Source: Pseudomonas argentinensis (GTDB lineage Bacteria > Pseudomonadota > Gammaproteobacteria > Pseudomonadales > Pseudomonadaceae). Taken from it: a stretch of DNA of 64,000 bases. Every line of letters begins with the position of its first letter. The first letter of the stretch is position 1. Under the pieces are notes generated by a model. The model was given only the letters and a program-made list of their open reading frames with translations, was not told the DNA's origin and did not search any database. The stretch is from positions 496,001-560,000 of the forward strand of contig NZ_CP056087.1 of NCBI RefSeq assembly GCF_001839655.2, written 5' to 3'. Both the position numbers and the translations under genes were made by a program. Shown one piece after another: positions 36,719-48,767 of this stretch.

Positions 36719-37715
36719 GCAACGCCTTGAGGTCGTCGTAGAGCGCCTGGGGAATCTGCACGCCGTCGGCCAGGCTGCGCTCCCGGGCATCGTAGCGACG
36801 CTGGGAGGGCAGCCGCGCGCCCTGCCCTTCGATGCCGTCGAACAGCGCTTCGGCGCGGGCCAGGTGCTCGTCTGTCGCGTCGCCGAGAAAGCGTTGCGGG
36901 TCGAGGGCGATGATCAACTCGCCGTGATACGGCGAGGACTTGCTGCCGGCGTCATAGGCCAGCGACTCGGCGCTGGTCAGGTCGCCGATCAGCGGCCCGG
37001 CGATCAATTCCACCATGGCCGCCAGCGCTGAGCCCTTGTGCCCGCCAAAGGTCAGCATGGCGCCGTTCATCACCGCTTCGGCACTGGTACTCGGCCGGCC
37101 GTTGGCATCGATACCCCAGCCTTCGGGAATGGCCTTGCCGGCGCGCCGGTGCAACTCGATATCACCGCGGGCGATGGCGCTGGTGGCGAAGTCGAAGATG
37201 AACGGCTGCTTGCCGGCACGCGGCCAGCCAAAGGCTATGGGGTTAGTGCCGAAGATCGGCTTGCTGCCACCGGCCGGCGCCACCCAGGCATGGCTGGGGT
37301 TGCAGGCCAGGGCGACGAGGCCGTGCTCGGTGAGCTGCTCGATTTCCACCCAGAGGGCGGAAAAGTGCACGCAGCGGTTGATCGCCAGGGCGGCTATACC
37401 GTTGCCTTTGGCCTTCTCGGCCAGCACCGGTAACCCCGCCTGGAAGGCCAGTTGCGAGAAACCGCCGCGGGCATCCACACGCACGATGGCCGGCGCCTGG
37501 TCGATCACTTCCGGCTCGGCATCGGCGACCACCTTGCCGGCCTGCAGCGAGCTGACGCAGCCCAGCACCCGGTACAGGCCGTGGGAGGCGCAGCCGTCGC
37601 GCTCGCCGGCCACCACGGTGGCGGTCACCGCCTGGGCCTGGGCCTCGCTGAAACCGGCATGGCGCAGGATGGACAGGGACAAGCTGCGGGCTTCGTCCAG
37701 GGTCAGTCGAATCAT
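36711..37715 (-). CDS. dpkA: Delta1-piperideine-2-carboxylate / pyrroline-2-carboxylate reductase, Ldh family
   Basis: This is a 334-residue NAD(P)H enzyme of the malate/L-lactate (MDH2/DpkA) family. CASHGLYRVLGCVSSL, INRCVHFSALWVEIEQLTEHGLVALACNPS, FGTNPIAFGWPRAGKQPFIFDFATSA and LTFGGHKGSALAAMVELIAGPL follow the P. putida DpkA sequence closely. DpkA reduces cyclic imino acids from D-lysine and D-proline/hydroxyproline catabolism to L-pipecolate or L-proline. It overlaps the 3' end of the convergent Gly-rich protein gene by eight bases. The start at the internal ATG gives the normal family N-terminus (MIRLTLDEARSLSL). Confidence 0.88.
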   Translation of the reverse strand: MIRLTLDEARSLSLSILRHAGFSEAQAQAVTATVVAGERDGCASHGLYRVLGCVSSLQAGKVVADAEPEVIDQAPAIVRVDARGGFSQLAFQAGLPVLAEKAKGNGIAALAINRCVHFSALWVEIEQLTEHGLVALACNPSHAWVAPAGGSKPIFGTNPIAFGWPRAGKQPFIFDFATSAIARGDIELHRRAGKAIPEGWGIDANGRPSTSAEAVMNGAMLTFGGHKGSALAAMVELIAGPLIGDLTSAESLAYDAGSKSSPYHGELIIALDPQRFLGDATDEHLARAEALFDGIEGQGARLPSQRRYDARERSLADGVQIPQALYDDLKALLN

Positions 37716-37845
37716 CGTGGGCTCCTGTGGCAGTGATAAGGTCAGTGGCATACGCCGACCTTATACGCTGGCGTTGCCAGCGCCCGCTGGCTTGATCGCT
37801 TTGCCCCACGGCGCTGACGAATTCGGCACAGCCCTGGGGCCTGGA

Positions 37846-38670
37846 TCAGCCGGCCGCCAGTTGCCGACGCAGTTCGGCAAGCACCGGGGCGCTATCCGGC
37901 CGTACGCCGCGCCATAGATGGAAAGCCTCCACGGCCTGCTCGACCAGCATGCCGAGACCATCCAGGGTGCGGGCCGCGCCCTGTTCCTCGGCCCAGCGAT
38001 TGAACGCCGTGGGGCCGGCGCCATACATCATGTCGTAGCAGCAGGTATGGCCGGGCTGGATCAGGCTGGCGGAGATCGGCGGCAGCTCGCCGGCCAGACT
38101 GGCCGAGGTGCCGTTGATGATCAGGTCCACCGGTGCATCGATCCAGTCGAAACCGCTGGCCACCACCGGGCCGAGGTCGGCGAACTGGCGAGCCAGCTGC
38201 TCGGCCTTGTCGACCGTGCGATTGGCGATCACCAGGCTCTGCGGCTGCTCGGCCAGGAAGGGTTCGAGAATGCCGCGCACCGCACCACCGGCACCAAGCA
38301 GCAGGATGCGCTTGCCACGCAGCACGATGCCGGCGTTCACGGTCAGATCGCGCACCAGGCCGGCGCCATCGGTGTTGTCACCGAGCAGGCTGCCGTCCTC
38401 CAGTTTCTTCAGGGTATTCACCGCACCGGCGCGGCGGGCGCGCTCGGTCAGGCTGTGGGCCAGGGCGAAGGCCTGCTCCTTGAACGGCACGGTGACGTTG
38501 CCGCCACGGCCCTGAGCAAAGAAGGCGCGGGCATAGCCCTCGAAATCCTCCAGCGGCGCCAGCAGCGCATCGTAGCTCAGTTGCTGACCGGTCTGCTCGG
38601 CGAACAGCCGGTGGATCAGCGGCGACTTGCTGTGGCCGATGGGGTTGCCAAATACACCGTAGCGATCCAT
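37846..38670 (-). CDS. aroE: Shikimate 5-dehydrogenase
   Basis: This 274-residue NADP enzyme reduces 3-dehydroshikimate to shikimate in aromatic amino-acid synthesis. [26 protein letters not shown] is the family start with the shikimate-binding SKS motif. The catalytic Lys lies in [22 protein letters not shown] follows, and the NADP loop is [14 protein letters not shown]. The ATG at 38670 fits the family length; earlier frame extension lies in a dispersed repeat. It forms a pair with hemF upstream, as in P. aeruginosa. Confidence 0.96.
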   Translation of the reverse strand: MDRYGVFGNPIGHSKSPLIHRLFAEQTGQQLSYDALLAPLEDFEGYARAFFAQGRGGNVTVPFKEQAFALAHSLTERARRAGAVNTLKKLEDGSLLGDNTDGAGLVRDLTVNAGIVLRGKRILLLGAGGAVRGILEPFLAEQPQSLVIANRTVDKAEQLARQFADLGPVVASGFDWIDAPVDLIINGTSASLAGELPPISASLIQPGHTCCYDMMYGAGPTAFNRWAEEQGAARTLDGLGMLVEQAVEAFHLWRGVRPDSAPVLAELRRQLAAG

Positions 38671-38686
38671 GAACATTTCCGCGCGT

Positions 38687-40803
<2,117 letters not shown>

Positions 40804-40889
40804 GCCGGCCCGCGATCCGCTGCCTTTTGGTTTCCAGAGGACCCCCTGTTTGTCCGAAAGGTGACCAGATCTCCGGATGGATCACTTTT

Positions 40890-40940
40890 GCGGGAGCGGG
40901 CGGGGTCGCCTAGTCCATGCCCGCGAACGTCATGGGCATA
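40890..40940. repeat. REP-like repeat, family A, partial copy
   Basis: GCGGGAGCGGGCGGGGTCGCCTAGTCCATGCCCGCG shares the core of the elements at 6579 and 52026. It lies in the 327-bp gap between qor and tsaC, which otherwise holds only a family D repeat and no gene. Confidence 0.55.
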
Positions 40941-41013
40941 GGCTAAGCCCCCCGCCTGGCACCCTATCCGCCATCAGTAGAGGTTTACCTCTATGGCCGG
41001 AAAGTGGCGGAAG

Positions 41014-41105
41014 CAGCCGCAAGCTGCAAGCCCCAAGCTACAGGTTAGAAGCAGTCCGCAGTGCTCTAGCTTCTTCTTGCAGCTTGAGGCTTGCGGCTTG
41101 AAGCT
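41014..41105. repeat. Family D dispersed palindromic repeat
   Basis: AGCCGCAAGCTGCAAGC on the left pairs with GCTTGAGGCTTGCGGCTT on the right, forming a long imperfect stem. Copies with the same CTTGAGGCTTGC core lie at 48357-48412 and 59739-59801. It ends about 25 bp before the 3' end of tsaC. Confidence 0.65.
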
Positions 41106-41130
41106 CAATGTCCGCTTCTGCCTTCAAGCG

Positions 41131-41688
41131 TCAGGCAGGCCGGCGCACGTCACCAGTCACCAAATCCCGAATTACACTCGGATTACGCCGACCGCCCAGG
41201 GCACCACCCAGGACCGCATCCAGCTGCCTTGGAAAATACTGCTCGACCCGCAACCGCGAACGCGCGGCCGGGCGGCCGGCGGGGTTGGCCGAGGTCGACA
41301 CCAGCGGGCCGGTCAACGCACAGAGTTCACGCACCCGCGGGTGGTCGCTGACCCGCAGGGCCACGGTATCGTGCTGGCCGGTGATCCACTGCGGCAGGCG
41401 ATCCTGATGCGGCACCAGCCAGGTATTCGGGCCTGGCCAGGTGCTGGCCAAGCGGTCCTGCCAGACCTCGGGCAGGTCTTCGAGCAGAAAGTCGAACTGG
41501 CGAATGGTGTCGGCCACCAGGATCAGCCCCTTGTGCACCGGCCGTTCCTTCAAGGCCAATAGCCGATCCACGGCCATCTCGTCCCAGGGGTCGCACCCCA
41601 GCCCCCAGACCGCCTCGGTCGGGTAGGCGATCACGCCACCGGCACGCACCACGCGCGCTGCCTGCTGAACCTGCCAACTGGTGACCAT
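41131..41688 (-). CDS. tsaC: L-threonylcarbamoyladenylate synthase (YrdC/TsaC)
   Basis: This 185-residue protein makes threonylcarbamoyl-AMP, the first step of t6A37 modification in ANN-decoding tRNAs. The YrdC fold is clear: [49 protein letters not shown] and [16 protein letters not shown]. Start chosen at [14 protein letters not shown]. It is followed on the same strand by no gene and preceded by dprA 35 bases upstream, so the two are probably co-transcribed, as is common. Confidence 0.95.
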   Translation of the reverse strand: MVTSWQVQQAARVVRAGGVIAYPTEAVWGLGCDPWDEMAVDRLLALKERPVHKGLILVADTIRQFDFLLEDLPEVWQDRLASTWPGPNTWLVPHQDRLPQWITGQHDTVALRVSDHPRVRELCALTGPLVSTSANPAGRPAARSRLRVEQYFPRQLDAVLGGALGGRRNPSVIRDLVTGDVRRPA

Positions 41689-41723
41689 GCATACCTCCGC
41701 CGAAAAACACTGGGCGCAGTGTA

Positions 41724-42824
41724 TTACGCCTTGCGGCCCACCCAAAGCCCGGCTTCGCAGGCCACCAGCCCATCGAGCTCCAGCTCGGTCAACGCCGCCA
41801 GCACCTCCGGCAACGGCCAGCCGGCGGCATGGGCCAGGGCTTCGCTGCTATGGGGCGCGGCGTACAACAAGGCCAGCAAGGGGTGGGTGGCAGCCGGCGG
41901 CGCGTGGCGGGCCTGCTCCGTCACCGGCACCCGCTGCCAGCCGCGCAGGGCTTCGAGGATATGCTCGATGCTTTCCACCAGCGTGGCGCCATCGCGGATC
42001 AGCTGATGGCAGCCCTTGGCGCCTGGATGGTGGATGGAGCCAGGGATCGCGTACACCTCGCGGCCCTGCTCGGCGGCCAGGCGCGCGGTGATCAGCGATC
42101 CGCTGGACGGGCTGGCCTCGACCACCAGCACGCCCAGCGACAGGCCGGAAATGATTCGGTTGCGACGGGGGAAGTTGGCCGCCTGGGGTGGGCTGTCCAG
42201 CGGCAGCTCGGACACCAGCGCCCCGCCGCGCTCGACGATGTCCCGGGCCAGGCGCGTGTGGCGCGCCGGGTACAGGCACTGCAATCCGGTGCCGAGTACA
42301 GCCACGGTATGCCCATCGGCATCCAGGGCGCCCTGGTGGGCTGCACCATCGATGCCCAGGGCCAGCCCGCTGGTGACCACGAAGCCGCCACGCGCCAGGC
42401 TGCGGGCGAAGCTGTGCGCGGTATCCAGCCCCGGCCTGGAGGCGCGCCGGCTGCCGACCATGGCCAGCTGCGGGCGCTCCAGCAGGGCCGGGTCGCCAGC
42501 CACGAAGAGCAGCGGCGGCGCATCGGAGAGTTCTGCCAGCAAGGCGGGATAACCTGGCTCGTCCCACATCACAAGCTGCTGACCAGGCACCTGCAGCCAG
42601 TCGAGCGCCAGGCGCGCCCGCTCACGAATCCCCGGGCTGCGTCGCGCCTCGCTGCAGGCCAGTGGCAAGCCGAGCGAACGCCAGGCACTGGCAGGCGCGC
42701 TGAGCGCAGCAGAGGCGCTGTCGAAGGCGCTGAGCAATTTTCGGAAACGCCTGGGCCCCAGTTCCGGCAGGCAATGCAGGCGCAGGCGGGCTTCGAGTTC
42801 GGCGGGGGAATGGGCGGTCGACAT
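41724..42824 (-). CDS. dprA: DNA-processing protein DprA
   Basis: This 366-residue protein loads RecA on incoming single-stranded DNA during transformation. The Rossmann-like core shows [58 protein letters not shown] and [21 protein letters not shown]. An N-terminal helical (SAM-like) region and a C-terminal winged-helix ([31 protein letters not shown]) complete the three-domain form. It lies between tsaP and tsaC as in P. aeruginosa. Presence with type IV pilus-associated tsaP is consistent with potential competence. Confidence 0.95.
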   Translation of the reverse strand: MSTAHSPAELEARLRLHCLPELGPRRFRKLLSAFDSASAALSAPASAWRSLGLPLACSEARRSPGIRERARLALDWLQVPGQQLVMWDEPGYPALLAELSDAPPLLFVAGDPALLERPQLAMVGSRRASRPGLDTAHSFARSLARGGFVVTSGLALGIDGAAHQGALDADGHTVAVLGTGLQCLYPARHTRLARDIVERGGALVSELPLDSPPQAANFPRRNRIISGLSLGVLVVEASPSSGSLITARLAAEQGREVYAIPGSIHHPGAKGCHQLIRDGATLVESIEHILEALRGWQRVPVTEQARHAPPAATHPLLALLYAAPHSSEALAHAAGWPLPEVLAALTELELDGLVACEAGLWVGRKA

Positions 42825-42922
42825 GGCGGATCATCCTTGATCGTGAGCCCTATCCAAGGGTCTATTTCCGTTTCAGCGCGAGCTGCGTTGATGCGTGAAA
42901 CGGGACAACAGACCCTAGCAAA

Positions 42923-42942
42923 AGCCCCGCATCGGCGGGGCT
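42923..42942 (-). terminator. Intrinsic terminator after tsaP
   Basis: On the minus strand AGCCCCGC and GCGGGGCT form an 8-bp stem with a four-base loop, followed by TTTTGCT. It lies 9 bp after the tsaP stop and precedes dprA. Confidence 0.65.
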
Positions 42943-42950
42943 TGCAGGTG

Positions 42951-43991
42951 TTACGGATTGCGTACCTTGTCCATCACCGCCAGTTGCCTGGAGGCATTGA
43001 GGATCATGCCGTAGCTGAGCTTCTCGTAGGTGCGGAACACCATCAGCAGGCCGGCACGCTCGTCCGGGATCTTCACCGACTCGCCGGTAACCCGGTCGCG
43101 AACGGTTTCGCCGGTCTTGTAGACGGCCAGCACGTTGCCGATCTCCAGGCCGTCACGGATGCCCTTGTTGAGGGTGACCACGTCGAACTGACCGATCTGG
43201 CTGACGCCACGGGGCACGTCGAGGATCAGGCCCTTGATTTCGCTCTTCGGCTCGCTGGGCATGAAGGTCGAATTGATCGCGCGCTCCTCGGTGGGGAACA
43301 GGCGGTCGCCGTTGCGCACTTCCTGGGTGGTGCGGGTCAGATTGAGGGTACCGACGCCCTCTTCCTCGGCGACGATTTCGCCACCGCCGATGTCATCGGC
43401 GTTGATGCCCAGGAACTCCTTGGTCACCGGGTCGGTGTAGGTCTTGCCTTGGCGGAAGATGCCGTACACCGGCGCGGCCGGGTCGAAGCTGCCGCGGGCA
43501 TACACGCGGTCGCCAGCGCCACTGACCACGCGCTCGGCGTTGCCGGCGACGATATAGGGCGCGCTCTGGAATTGCTCGGGGGAATCGACGATGCGGTTTT
43601 TCAGCAGGAAGCTGTTGATCGCCTCCAGCGGAATGGTCGGAATGGCCTCGGCCATCGGCGTGCTGCGCACTTTCGGCGACAGCTTGATGGTGCCGCGCGA
43701 ATCACCGCGGCCCAGCATCAGCCGGGGCTGACCATCGATATAGACCAGGCTCAGCACATCACCGGGATAGATCAGATGAGGGTTCTGGACCTGCGGATTG
43801 GCGTGCCAGATTTCCGGCCACTTCCAGGGCTGACGGAGGAACTTGCCAGAGATATCCCAGAGGGTGTCGCCCTGCACGACCGTGTAACGGTCGGGGTGGC
43901 CTTCCTTGAGCTGCACCTCGGCCAGGGCCATCCCGGTCTGGGCCAGGCTGCTCGCGCCGACCAGCAGCAGGGCGAGTAGTGATTTCCTCAT
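42951..43991 (-). CDS. tsaP: LysM-domain protein TsaP (type IV pilus secretin-associated)
   Basis: This 346-residue periplasmic protein has signal peptide MRKSLLALLLVGASSLAQTGMALA and an N-terminal LysM module (residues about 36-88, YTVVQGDTLWDISGKFLRQPWKWPEIWHANPQVQNPHLIYPGDVL). A C-terminal FlgT-C-like domain includes VVTLNKGIRDGLEIGNVLAVYK. The homologue in the same place in P. aeruginosa (PA0020) is TsaP, which anchors the PilQ secretin ring to peptidoglycan. It is divergent from def and followed by an intrinsic terminator. Confidence 0.9.
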   Translation of the reverse strand: MRKSLLALLLVGASSLAQTGMALAEVQLKEGHPDRYTVVQGDTLWDISGKFLRQPWKWPEIWHANPQVQNPHLIYPGDVLSLVYIDGQPRLMLGRGDSRGTIKLSPKVRSTPMAEAIPTIPLEAINSFLLKNRIVDSPEQFQSAPYIVAGNAERVVSGAGDRVYARGSFDPAAPVYGIFRQGKTYTDPVTKEFLGINADDIGGGEIVAEEEGVGTLNLTRTTQEVRNGDRLFPTEERAINSTFMPSEPKSEIKGLILDVPRGVSQIGQFDVVTLNKGIRDGLEIGNVLAVYKTGETVRDRVTGESVKIPDERAGLLMVFRTYEKLSYGMILNASRQLAVMDKVRNP

Positions 43992-44144
43992 GCGGTGAAT
44001 CCCTTTATGATGTGCCTTCGCGTGAAGCGCCCTAGCGCTGCGACAGAGCCCAGTAAATCCGCGGCTTGACGCCGTTTTTTGAATGCTTGCGTCATCTTAG
44101 CAGCGGATTTTGAATTTATTCCACAAGTGCATCACAAACGTATT

Positions 44145-44651
44145 ATGGCGATTTTAAACATTCTCGAATTTCCCGATCCGCGCCTGCGCACCATCGCCAA
44201 GCCGGTGGACGTGGTCGATGACGCCCTGCGTCAGCTGATCGACGACATGTTCGAAACCATGTACGACGCCCCCGGGATCGGCCTCGCCGCCACCCAGGTG
44301 AATGTGCACAAGCGCGTGGTGGTGATGGACCTGTCCGAAGACAAGAGCGAGCCGCTGGTCTTCATCAACCCCACCTTCGAGTCGCTGACCGATGAGATGG
44401 ACCAGTACCAGGAAGGCTGCCTCTCGGTGCCCGGCTTCTACGAAAACGTGGATCGCCCGCAGAAGGTGAAGATCAACGCCCTGGATCGCGACGGCAAGCC
44501 GTTCGAAATGATCGCCGAGGGCCTGCTCGCCGTGTGCATCCAGCACGAGTGCGATCACCTCAACGGCAAGCTGTTCGTCGACTACCTGTCCACGCTCAAG
44601 CGCGACCGCATCAAGAAGAAGCTGGAAAAGCAGCACCGCCAGCAGGCCTGA
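44145..44651 (+). CDS. def: Peptide deformylase
   Basis: This 168-residue metalloenzyme removes the formyl group from nascent proteins. All three motifs are present: [17 protein letters not shown] (Cys metal ligand) and HECDHLNG (two His ligands and catalytic Glu). The start at 44145 ([16 protein letters not shown]) is the family start; a longer frame begins 22 codons earlier without support. It is followed by an intrinsic terminator before fmt, so the pair may be only partly co-transcribed. Confidence 0.97.
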   Translation: MAILNILEFPDPRLRTIAKPVDVVDDALRQLIDDMFETMYDAPGIGLAATQVNVHKRVVVMDLSEDKSEPLVFINPTFESLTDEMDQYQEGCLSVPGFYENVDRPQKVKINALDRDGKPFEMIAEGLLAVCIQHECDHLNGKLFVDYLSTLKRDRIKKKLEKQHRQQA

Positions 44652-44664
44652 CTCGGCCCACAGC

Positions 44665-44696
44665 AAAGGCTTGCCGCGGCAAGCCTTTTGTTTTTT
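44665..44696 (+). terminator. Intrinsic terminator between def and fmt
   Basis: AAAGGCTTGCC and GGCAAGCCTTT form an 11-bp stem with a two-base loop, followed by TGTTTTTT. It starts 14 bp after def and lies 36 bp before fmt, so fmt may rely partly on its own promoter or on readthrough. Confidence 0.75.
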
Positions 44697-44731
44697 CAGC
44701 GCTCTCAATCTGCCCGTTACAGCGAGACCCC

Positions 44732-45673
44732 ATGACCGAAGCTCTGCGTATCGTATTCGCCGGCACCCCGGAATTCGCCGCCGCCCACCTCAAGGCGCTG
44801 CTCGACACGCCGCACCAGATCGTCGCGGTCTACACCCAGCCGGATCGCCCGGCCGGCCGTGGCCAGAAGCTGATGCCCAGCCCGGTCAAGCAGCTCGCTG
44901 TGGAACACGCCATCCCGGTGCTGCAGCCGCCGAGCCTCAAGGATGCCGCTGCGCAAGCCGAACTGGCGGCGCTGGAGCCGGACCTGCTGGTGGTGGTCGC
45001 CTACGGTTTGATCCTGCCCCAGGCGGTGCTGGATATTCCGCGCTTCGGCTGCATCAACAGCCACGCCTCCCTGCTGCCGCGCTGGCGTGGTGCGGCGCCG
45101 ATCCAGCGCGCCGTGCAGGCCGGTGATGCCGAGAGCGGCGTGACCGTGATGCAAATGGAGGCCGGCCTGGATACCGGGCCGATGCTGCTCAAGGTGCGCA
45201 CGCCGATCTCGGCCTCCGACACCGGCGGCAGCCTGCACGACCGCTTGGCCGAGCTCGGCCCGCCGGCGGTGATCGAAGCCATCGCCGGCCTGGCCAGCGG
45301 CACCCTGATGGGCGAAGTGCAGGACGATGCCCAGGCCAACTACGCCCACAAGCTCAACAAGGATGAGGCGCGTATCGACTGGAGCCGCCCGGCCATTGAT
45401 CTGGAGCGGCTGATCCGCGCCTTCAACCCCTGGCCGATCTGCCACAGCACCCTGAACGACGCGCCACTCAAGGTCTTGGCCGCCTGTATCGGCGAAGGCC
45501 AGGGCCAGCCCGGGGCAATTCTCGCCGCCAGCAAGGACGGCCTGACCGTCGCCTGCGGCACTGGCGCCCTGCTGCTCACCCGCCTGCAACTGCCCGGCGG
45601 CAAGGCGCTGAACTTCAGCGACCTGTACAACAGCCGCCGCGAGCAGTTCGCCGTCGGCACGGTGCTGGCATGA
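44732..45673 (+). CDS. fmt: Methionyl-tRNA formyltransferase
   Basis: This 313-residue enzyme formylates initiator Met-tRNA with 10-formyl-[23 protein letters not shown] begins the catalytic domain; [26 protein letters not shown] is the family signature with the catalytic Asn/His; a C-terminal OB-type domain binds tRNA. The start follows CAGCGAGACCCC at 44732. The stop overlaps the rsmB start by four bases. Confidence 0.97.
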   Translation: MTEALRIVFAGTPEFAAAHLKALLDTPHQIVAVYTQPDRPAGRGQKLMPSPVKQLAVEHAIPVLQPPSLKDAAAQAELAALEPDLLVVVAYGLILPQAVLDIPRFGCINSHASLLPRWRGAAPIQRAVQAGDAESGVTVMQMEAGLDTGPMLLKVRTPISASDTGGSLHDRLAELGPPAVIEAIAGLASGTLMGEVQDDAQANYAHKLNKDEARIDWSRPAIDLERLIRAFNPWPICHSTLNDAPLKVLAACIGEGQGQPGAILAASKDGLTVACGTGALLLTRLQLPGGKALNFSDLYNSRREQFAVGTVLA

Positions 45674-46986
45674 ACCCCAGGCTGGCAGCGGCCCGTGCCC
45701 TGGCCGCGGTGCTCGAAGGCAAGGCGTCGCTGGGCACCAGCCTGCCGCCGCTGCTCGACCGGGTCGAGGCCCGCGACCGTGGCCTGGCCCAGGATCTGGC
45801 CTTTGGCGCCGCGCGCTGGCAACCACGCCTGGCGCTGATCGCCGACAAGCTGCTGCGCAAACCCTTCAAGGAGGGCGACCGCGACCTCGAAGCGCTGCTG
45901 CTGGTCGGCCTCTACCAGCTGTTCTACACCCGTATCCCGGCCCATGCGGCGATCGGCGAGACGGTGGGCTGCGTCGACAAGCTGAAGAAGACCTCGGCCA
46001 AGGGCCTGCTCAACGCCGTGCTGCGCAATGCCCAGCGCGACAGCGAAAACATTCTGGCCGAACTGGACCGCGACCCAGTGCTGCACACCGCCCATCCGCG
46101 CTGGCTGCAAAAGCAGCTCAAGGCCTCCTGGCCCGAGCACTGGCAGGCCATCTGCGCGGCCAACAATGCCCATCCGCCGCTGATCCTGCGGGTCAACCGG
46201 CGCCATGGCAGCCGCGACGACTACCTGGCGCGCCTGCACCAGGCCGGTTTCGAGGCCGAACCCTGCACCTTCAGCAGCGATGGCATCCGCCTCTTGCAGG
46301 CCTGCGACGTGACGCTGCTGCCGGGCTTCGCCGAGGGCCACGTGAGCGTGCAGGACGAGGCCGCGCAACTGGCTGCCGAGCTGCTGCAACTGGCGCCCGG
46401 CCAGCGTGTGCTGGATGCCTGTGCAGCGCCCGGCGGCAAGACCTGCCACCTGCTCGAGACCGAGTCGGGTTTGAGCGAAGTGGTCGCCGTGGACCTGGAA
46501 GCCAAGCGCCTGGCGCGGGTGCGCGAGAATCTCGACCGCCTGGGCCTTGATGCCACGCTGATCGCCGCCGATGGCCGCGATACCGCTACCTGGTGGGACG
46601 GCAAGCCGTTCCAGCGCATCCTGCTCGACGCGCCCTGCTCGGCCACCGGCGTAATCCGCCGCCACCCGGACATCAAGCTGACCCGCAAGGCCGATGACAT
46701 TCCCGCCCTGGCCACCCTGCAAGGCGAACTGCTCGACGCCCTGTGGTCGGCCCTGGAAGTTGGCGGCATTCTGCTCTACGCCACCTGCTCGACCCTGCCG
46801 ATGGAAAACACCGAGGTCATCGGCGCGTTTCTCGAACGCACGCCGGACGCGCGCGAGCTGGATATCAGCGGCCCGTTCGGCCTCAAGCAACCCCATGGCC
46901 GCCAGCTGCTCGCCCAGCAGGACGGCCATGATGGCTTCTACTATGCCAAGCTGATCAAGATCGCAGCCGCTGGAGCAACCCGATGA
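45670..46986 (+). CDS. rsmB: 16S rRNA m5C967 methyltransferase RsmB
   Basis: This is a 438-residue enzyme. An N-terminal NusB-like RNA-binding domain (residues 1-140) precedes a SAM domain with motif [18 protein letters not shown], the catalytic cysteine pairs [15 protein letters not shown] and [14 protein letters not shown], and a C-terminal [24 protein letters not shown]. It methylates C967 of 16S rRNA. It overlaps fmt and trkA by four bases each in the fmt-rsmB-trkA operon. Confidence 0.96.
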   Translation: MNPRLAAARALAAVLEGKASLGTSLPPLLDRVEARDRGLAQDLAFGAARWQPRLALIADKLLRKPFKEGDRDLEALLLVGLYQLFYTRIPAHAAIGETVGCVDKLKKTSAKGLLNAVLRNAQRDSENILAELDRDPVLHTAHPRWLQKQLKASWPEHWQAICAANNAHPPLILRVNRRHGSRDDYLARLHQAGFEAEPCTFSSDGIRLLQACDVTLLPGFAEGHVSVQDEAAQLAAELLQLAPGQRVLDACAAPGGKTCHLLETESGLSEVVAVDLEAKRLARVRENLDRLGLDATLIAADGRDTATWWDGKPFQRILLDAPCSATGVIRRHPDIKLTRKADDIPALATLQGELLDALWSALEVGGILLYATCSTLPMENTEVIGAFLERTPDARELDISGPFGLKQPHGRQLLAQQDGHDGFYYAKLIKIAAAGATR

Positions 46987-48356
46987 AGATCATCATCCTC
47001 GGCGCCGGCCAGGTCGGCGGCACCCTGGCCGAACACCTGGCCAGCGAAGCCAACGACATCACCGTGGTGGACACCGACGGTGATCGCCTGCGCGCCCTGA
47101 GCGATCGCCTGGACATCCGCACGGTGCAGGGCAAGGGCTCGTTTCCCACCGTGCTGCGCCAGGCCGGTGCCGACGACGCCGACATGCTGGTGGCGGTGAC
47201 CAACAGCGATGAAGTCAACATGATCGCCTGCCAGGTGGCCTACACCCTCTATCACACGCCGACCAAGATCGCCCGGGTGCGCGAACCGGCCTACCTGACC
47301 CGCACCGGCCTGTTCGACAACGAAGCCATCCCCATCGACGTGCTGATCAGCCCCGAGCAGGTAGTCACCAACTACATCAAGCGCCTGATCGAATACCCCG
47401 GCGCCTTGCAGGTCATCGACTTCGCCGAAGGCAAGGCGCAACTGGTAGCGGTACGCGCCTACTACGGCGGCCCGCTGGTTGGCCAGCAGCTGCGCCAGTT
47501 GCGTGAACACATGCCCAAGGTCGACACCCGGGTGGCGGCAATCTTCCGCCGTGACCGGGCGATCATGCCCCAGGGCGATACCGTCATCGAGGCCGACGAC
47601 GAAGTGTTCTTCATCGCCGCCAAGGCCGATATCCGCGCGGTGATGAGCGAGATGCGCCGCCTCGAGGAAGGCTACAAGCGAGTGGTCATCGCTGGCGGCG
47701 GCAATATCGGTGAGCGCCTGGCCGAAGCCATCGAAAGCCGTTACCAGGTCAAGATCATCGAGATGAACCCGGCGCGCTGCCGCTACCTTTCCGAGAACCT
47801 GCAAAGCGCCATCGTGCTGCACGGCAGCTCGTCCGACCGCGACCTGCTGGTGGAAGAGAACATCAAGGACGCCGACATCTTCCTGGCCCTGACCAATGAC
47901 GACGAGGCCAACATCATGTCCTCGCTGCTGGCCAAGCGCCTGGGTGCGCGCAAGGTGATGACGCTGATCAACAACCCGGCCTACGTCGACCTGATCCAGG
48001 GCGGCGAGATCGACATCGCCATCAGCCCGCAACTGGCCACCATCGGCAGCCTGCTGGCCCACGTGCGCCGCGGTGACATCGAGAGCGTGCACTCGCTGCG
48101 CCGTGGCGTTGCCGAAGCCCTGGAAGTCATCGCCCACGGTGATGCACGTTCGAGCAAGGTGGTCGGCAAGGCCATCAAGGACATCTCGCTGCCGTCGGGT
48201 ACCACCATCGGCGCGATCATCCGCGATGAACAGGTGCTGATCGCCCACGACGTCACGGTGATCGAATCCGGCGACCACGTGATCCTGTTCCTGATGGACA
48301 AGAAACACATCCGCGACGTGGAACGGCTGTTCCAGGTCGGCCTGACGTTTTTTTGA
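46983..48356 (+). CDS. trkA: Trk potassium uptake regulatory protein TrkA
   Basis: This 457-residue cytoplasmic gating protein of the Trk K+ transporter has two tandem RCK units, each with an NAD-binding loop ([16 protein letters not shown] at residue 4 and [17 protein letters not shown] near 233) and a TrkA-C domain ([20 protein letters not shown]; ...[24 protein letters not shown]). No trkH/G gene is adjacent, as usual for Pseudomonas. It is the last gene of the fmt-rsmB-trkA operon and is followed by a family D repeat. Confidence 0.96.
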   Translation: MKIIILGAGQVGGTLAEHLASEANDITVVDTDGDRLRALSDRLDIRTVQGKGSFPTVLRQAGADDADMLVAVTNSDEVNMIACQVAYTLYHTPTKIARVREPAYLTRTGLFDNEAIPIDVLISPEQVVTNYIKRLIEYPGALQVIDFAEGKAQLVAVRAYYGGPLVGQQLRQLREHMPKVDTRVAAIFRRDRAIMPQGDTVIEADDEVFFIAAKADIRAVMSEMRRLEEGYKRVVIAGGGNIGERLAEAIESRYQVKIIEMNPARCRYLSENLQSAIVLHGSSSDRDLLVEENIKDADIFLALTNDDEANIMSSLLAKRLGARKVMTLINNPAYVDLIQGGEIDIAISPQLATIGSLLAHVRRGDIESVHSLRRGVAEALEVIAHGDARSSKVVGKAIKDISLPSGTTIGAIIRDEQVLIAHDVTVIESGDHVILFLMDKKHIRDVERLFQVGLTFF

Positions 48357-48412
48357 GCCGCAAGGCCTCAAGCGCTTTACTTGCAGCTTGAGGCTTGCCG
48401 TTTGAAGCTGCC
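48357..48412. repeat. Family D dispersed palindromic repeat
   Basis: GCCGCAAGGCCTCAAGC ... TTGCAGCTTGAGGCTTGCCG fills the space between trkA and the TPR gene. It matches the repeats at 41014 and 59739. Confidence 0.65.
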
Positions 48413-48427
48413 GACGAAGGAGCCCTC

Positions 48428-48745
48428 ATGAGTACCGACGCACTGGAAAAGATGCTCGCCAAGGGTGTGGATAACTCGCTGTTGCGCTTCGGCCTGGGCA
48501 AGGGTTATCTGGATGCAGGCGATGCCGCCAGGGCCGCCGGACACCTGCAGCGCTGCGTCGAGCACGACCCGCAGTATTCCGCGGCGTGGAAGCTGCTCGG
48601 CAAGGCCCAGCAAACCGCCGGCAACCCCGACGCGGCGCGCAGCGCCTGGCAACAGGGTATCCGGGCTGCCCAGGCCAAGGGCGACAAGCAGGCGGAAAAG
48701 GAAATGGCCGTGTTTCTTCGCAAGCTGGATAAAGCCGCTCAATAG
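48428..48745 (+). CDS. Tetratricopeptide repeat protein
   Basis: This is a 105-residue soluble protein of two to three TPR helix pairs: LRFGLGKGYLDAGDAARAAGHLQRCVEHDPQYSAAWKLLGKAQQTAGNPDAARSAWQQGIRAA follows the TPR pattern (A..LG..Y...G....A...). It probably mediates protein contacts; no specific partner is known. ATG at 48428 follows GAAGGAGCCCTC. Confidence 0.88.
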   Translation: MSTDALEKMLAKGVDNSLLRFGLGKGYLDAGDAARAAGHLQRCVEHDPQYSAAWKLLGKAQQTAGNPDAARSAWQQGIRAAQAKGDKQAEKEMAVFLRKLDKAAQ

Positions 48746-48767
48746 ACCATAGCCCAGGTCACTGAGG

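Noticed and set aside
41829..43979. 716-codon plus-strand frame opposite dprA and tsaP
   Set aside because: Low-complexity His/Gln/Ala/Gly composition, antisense to two well-supported genes, no domain.
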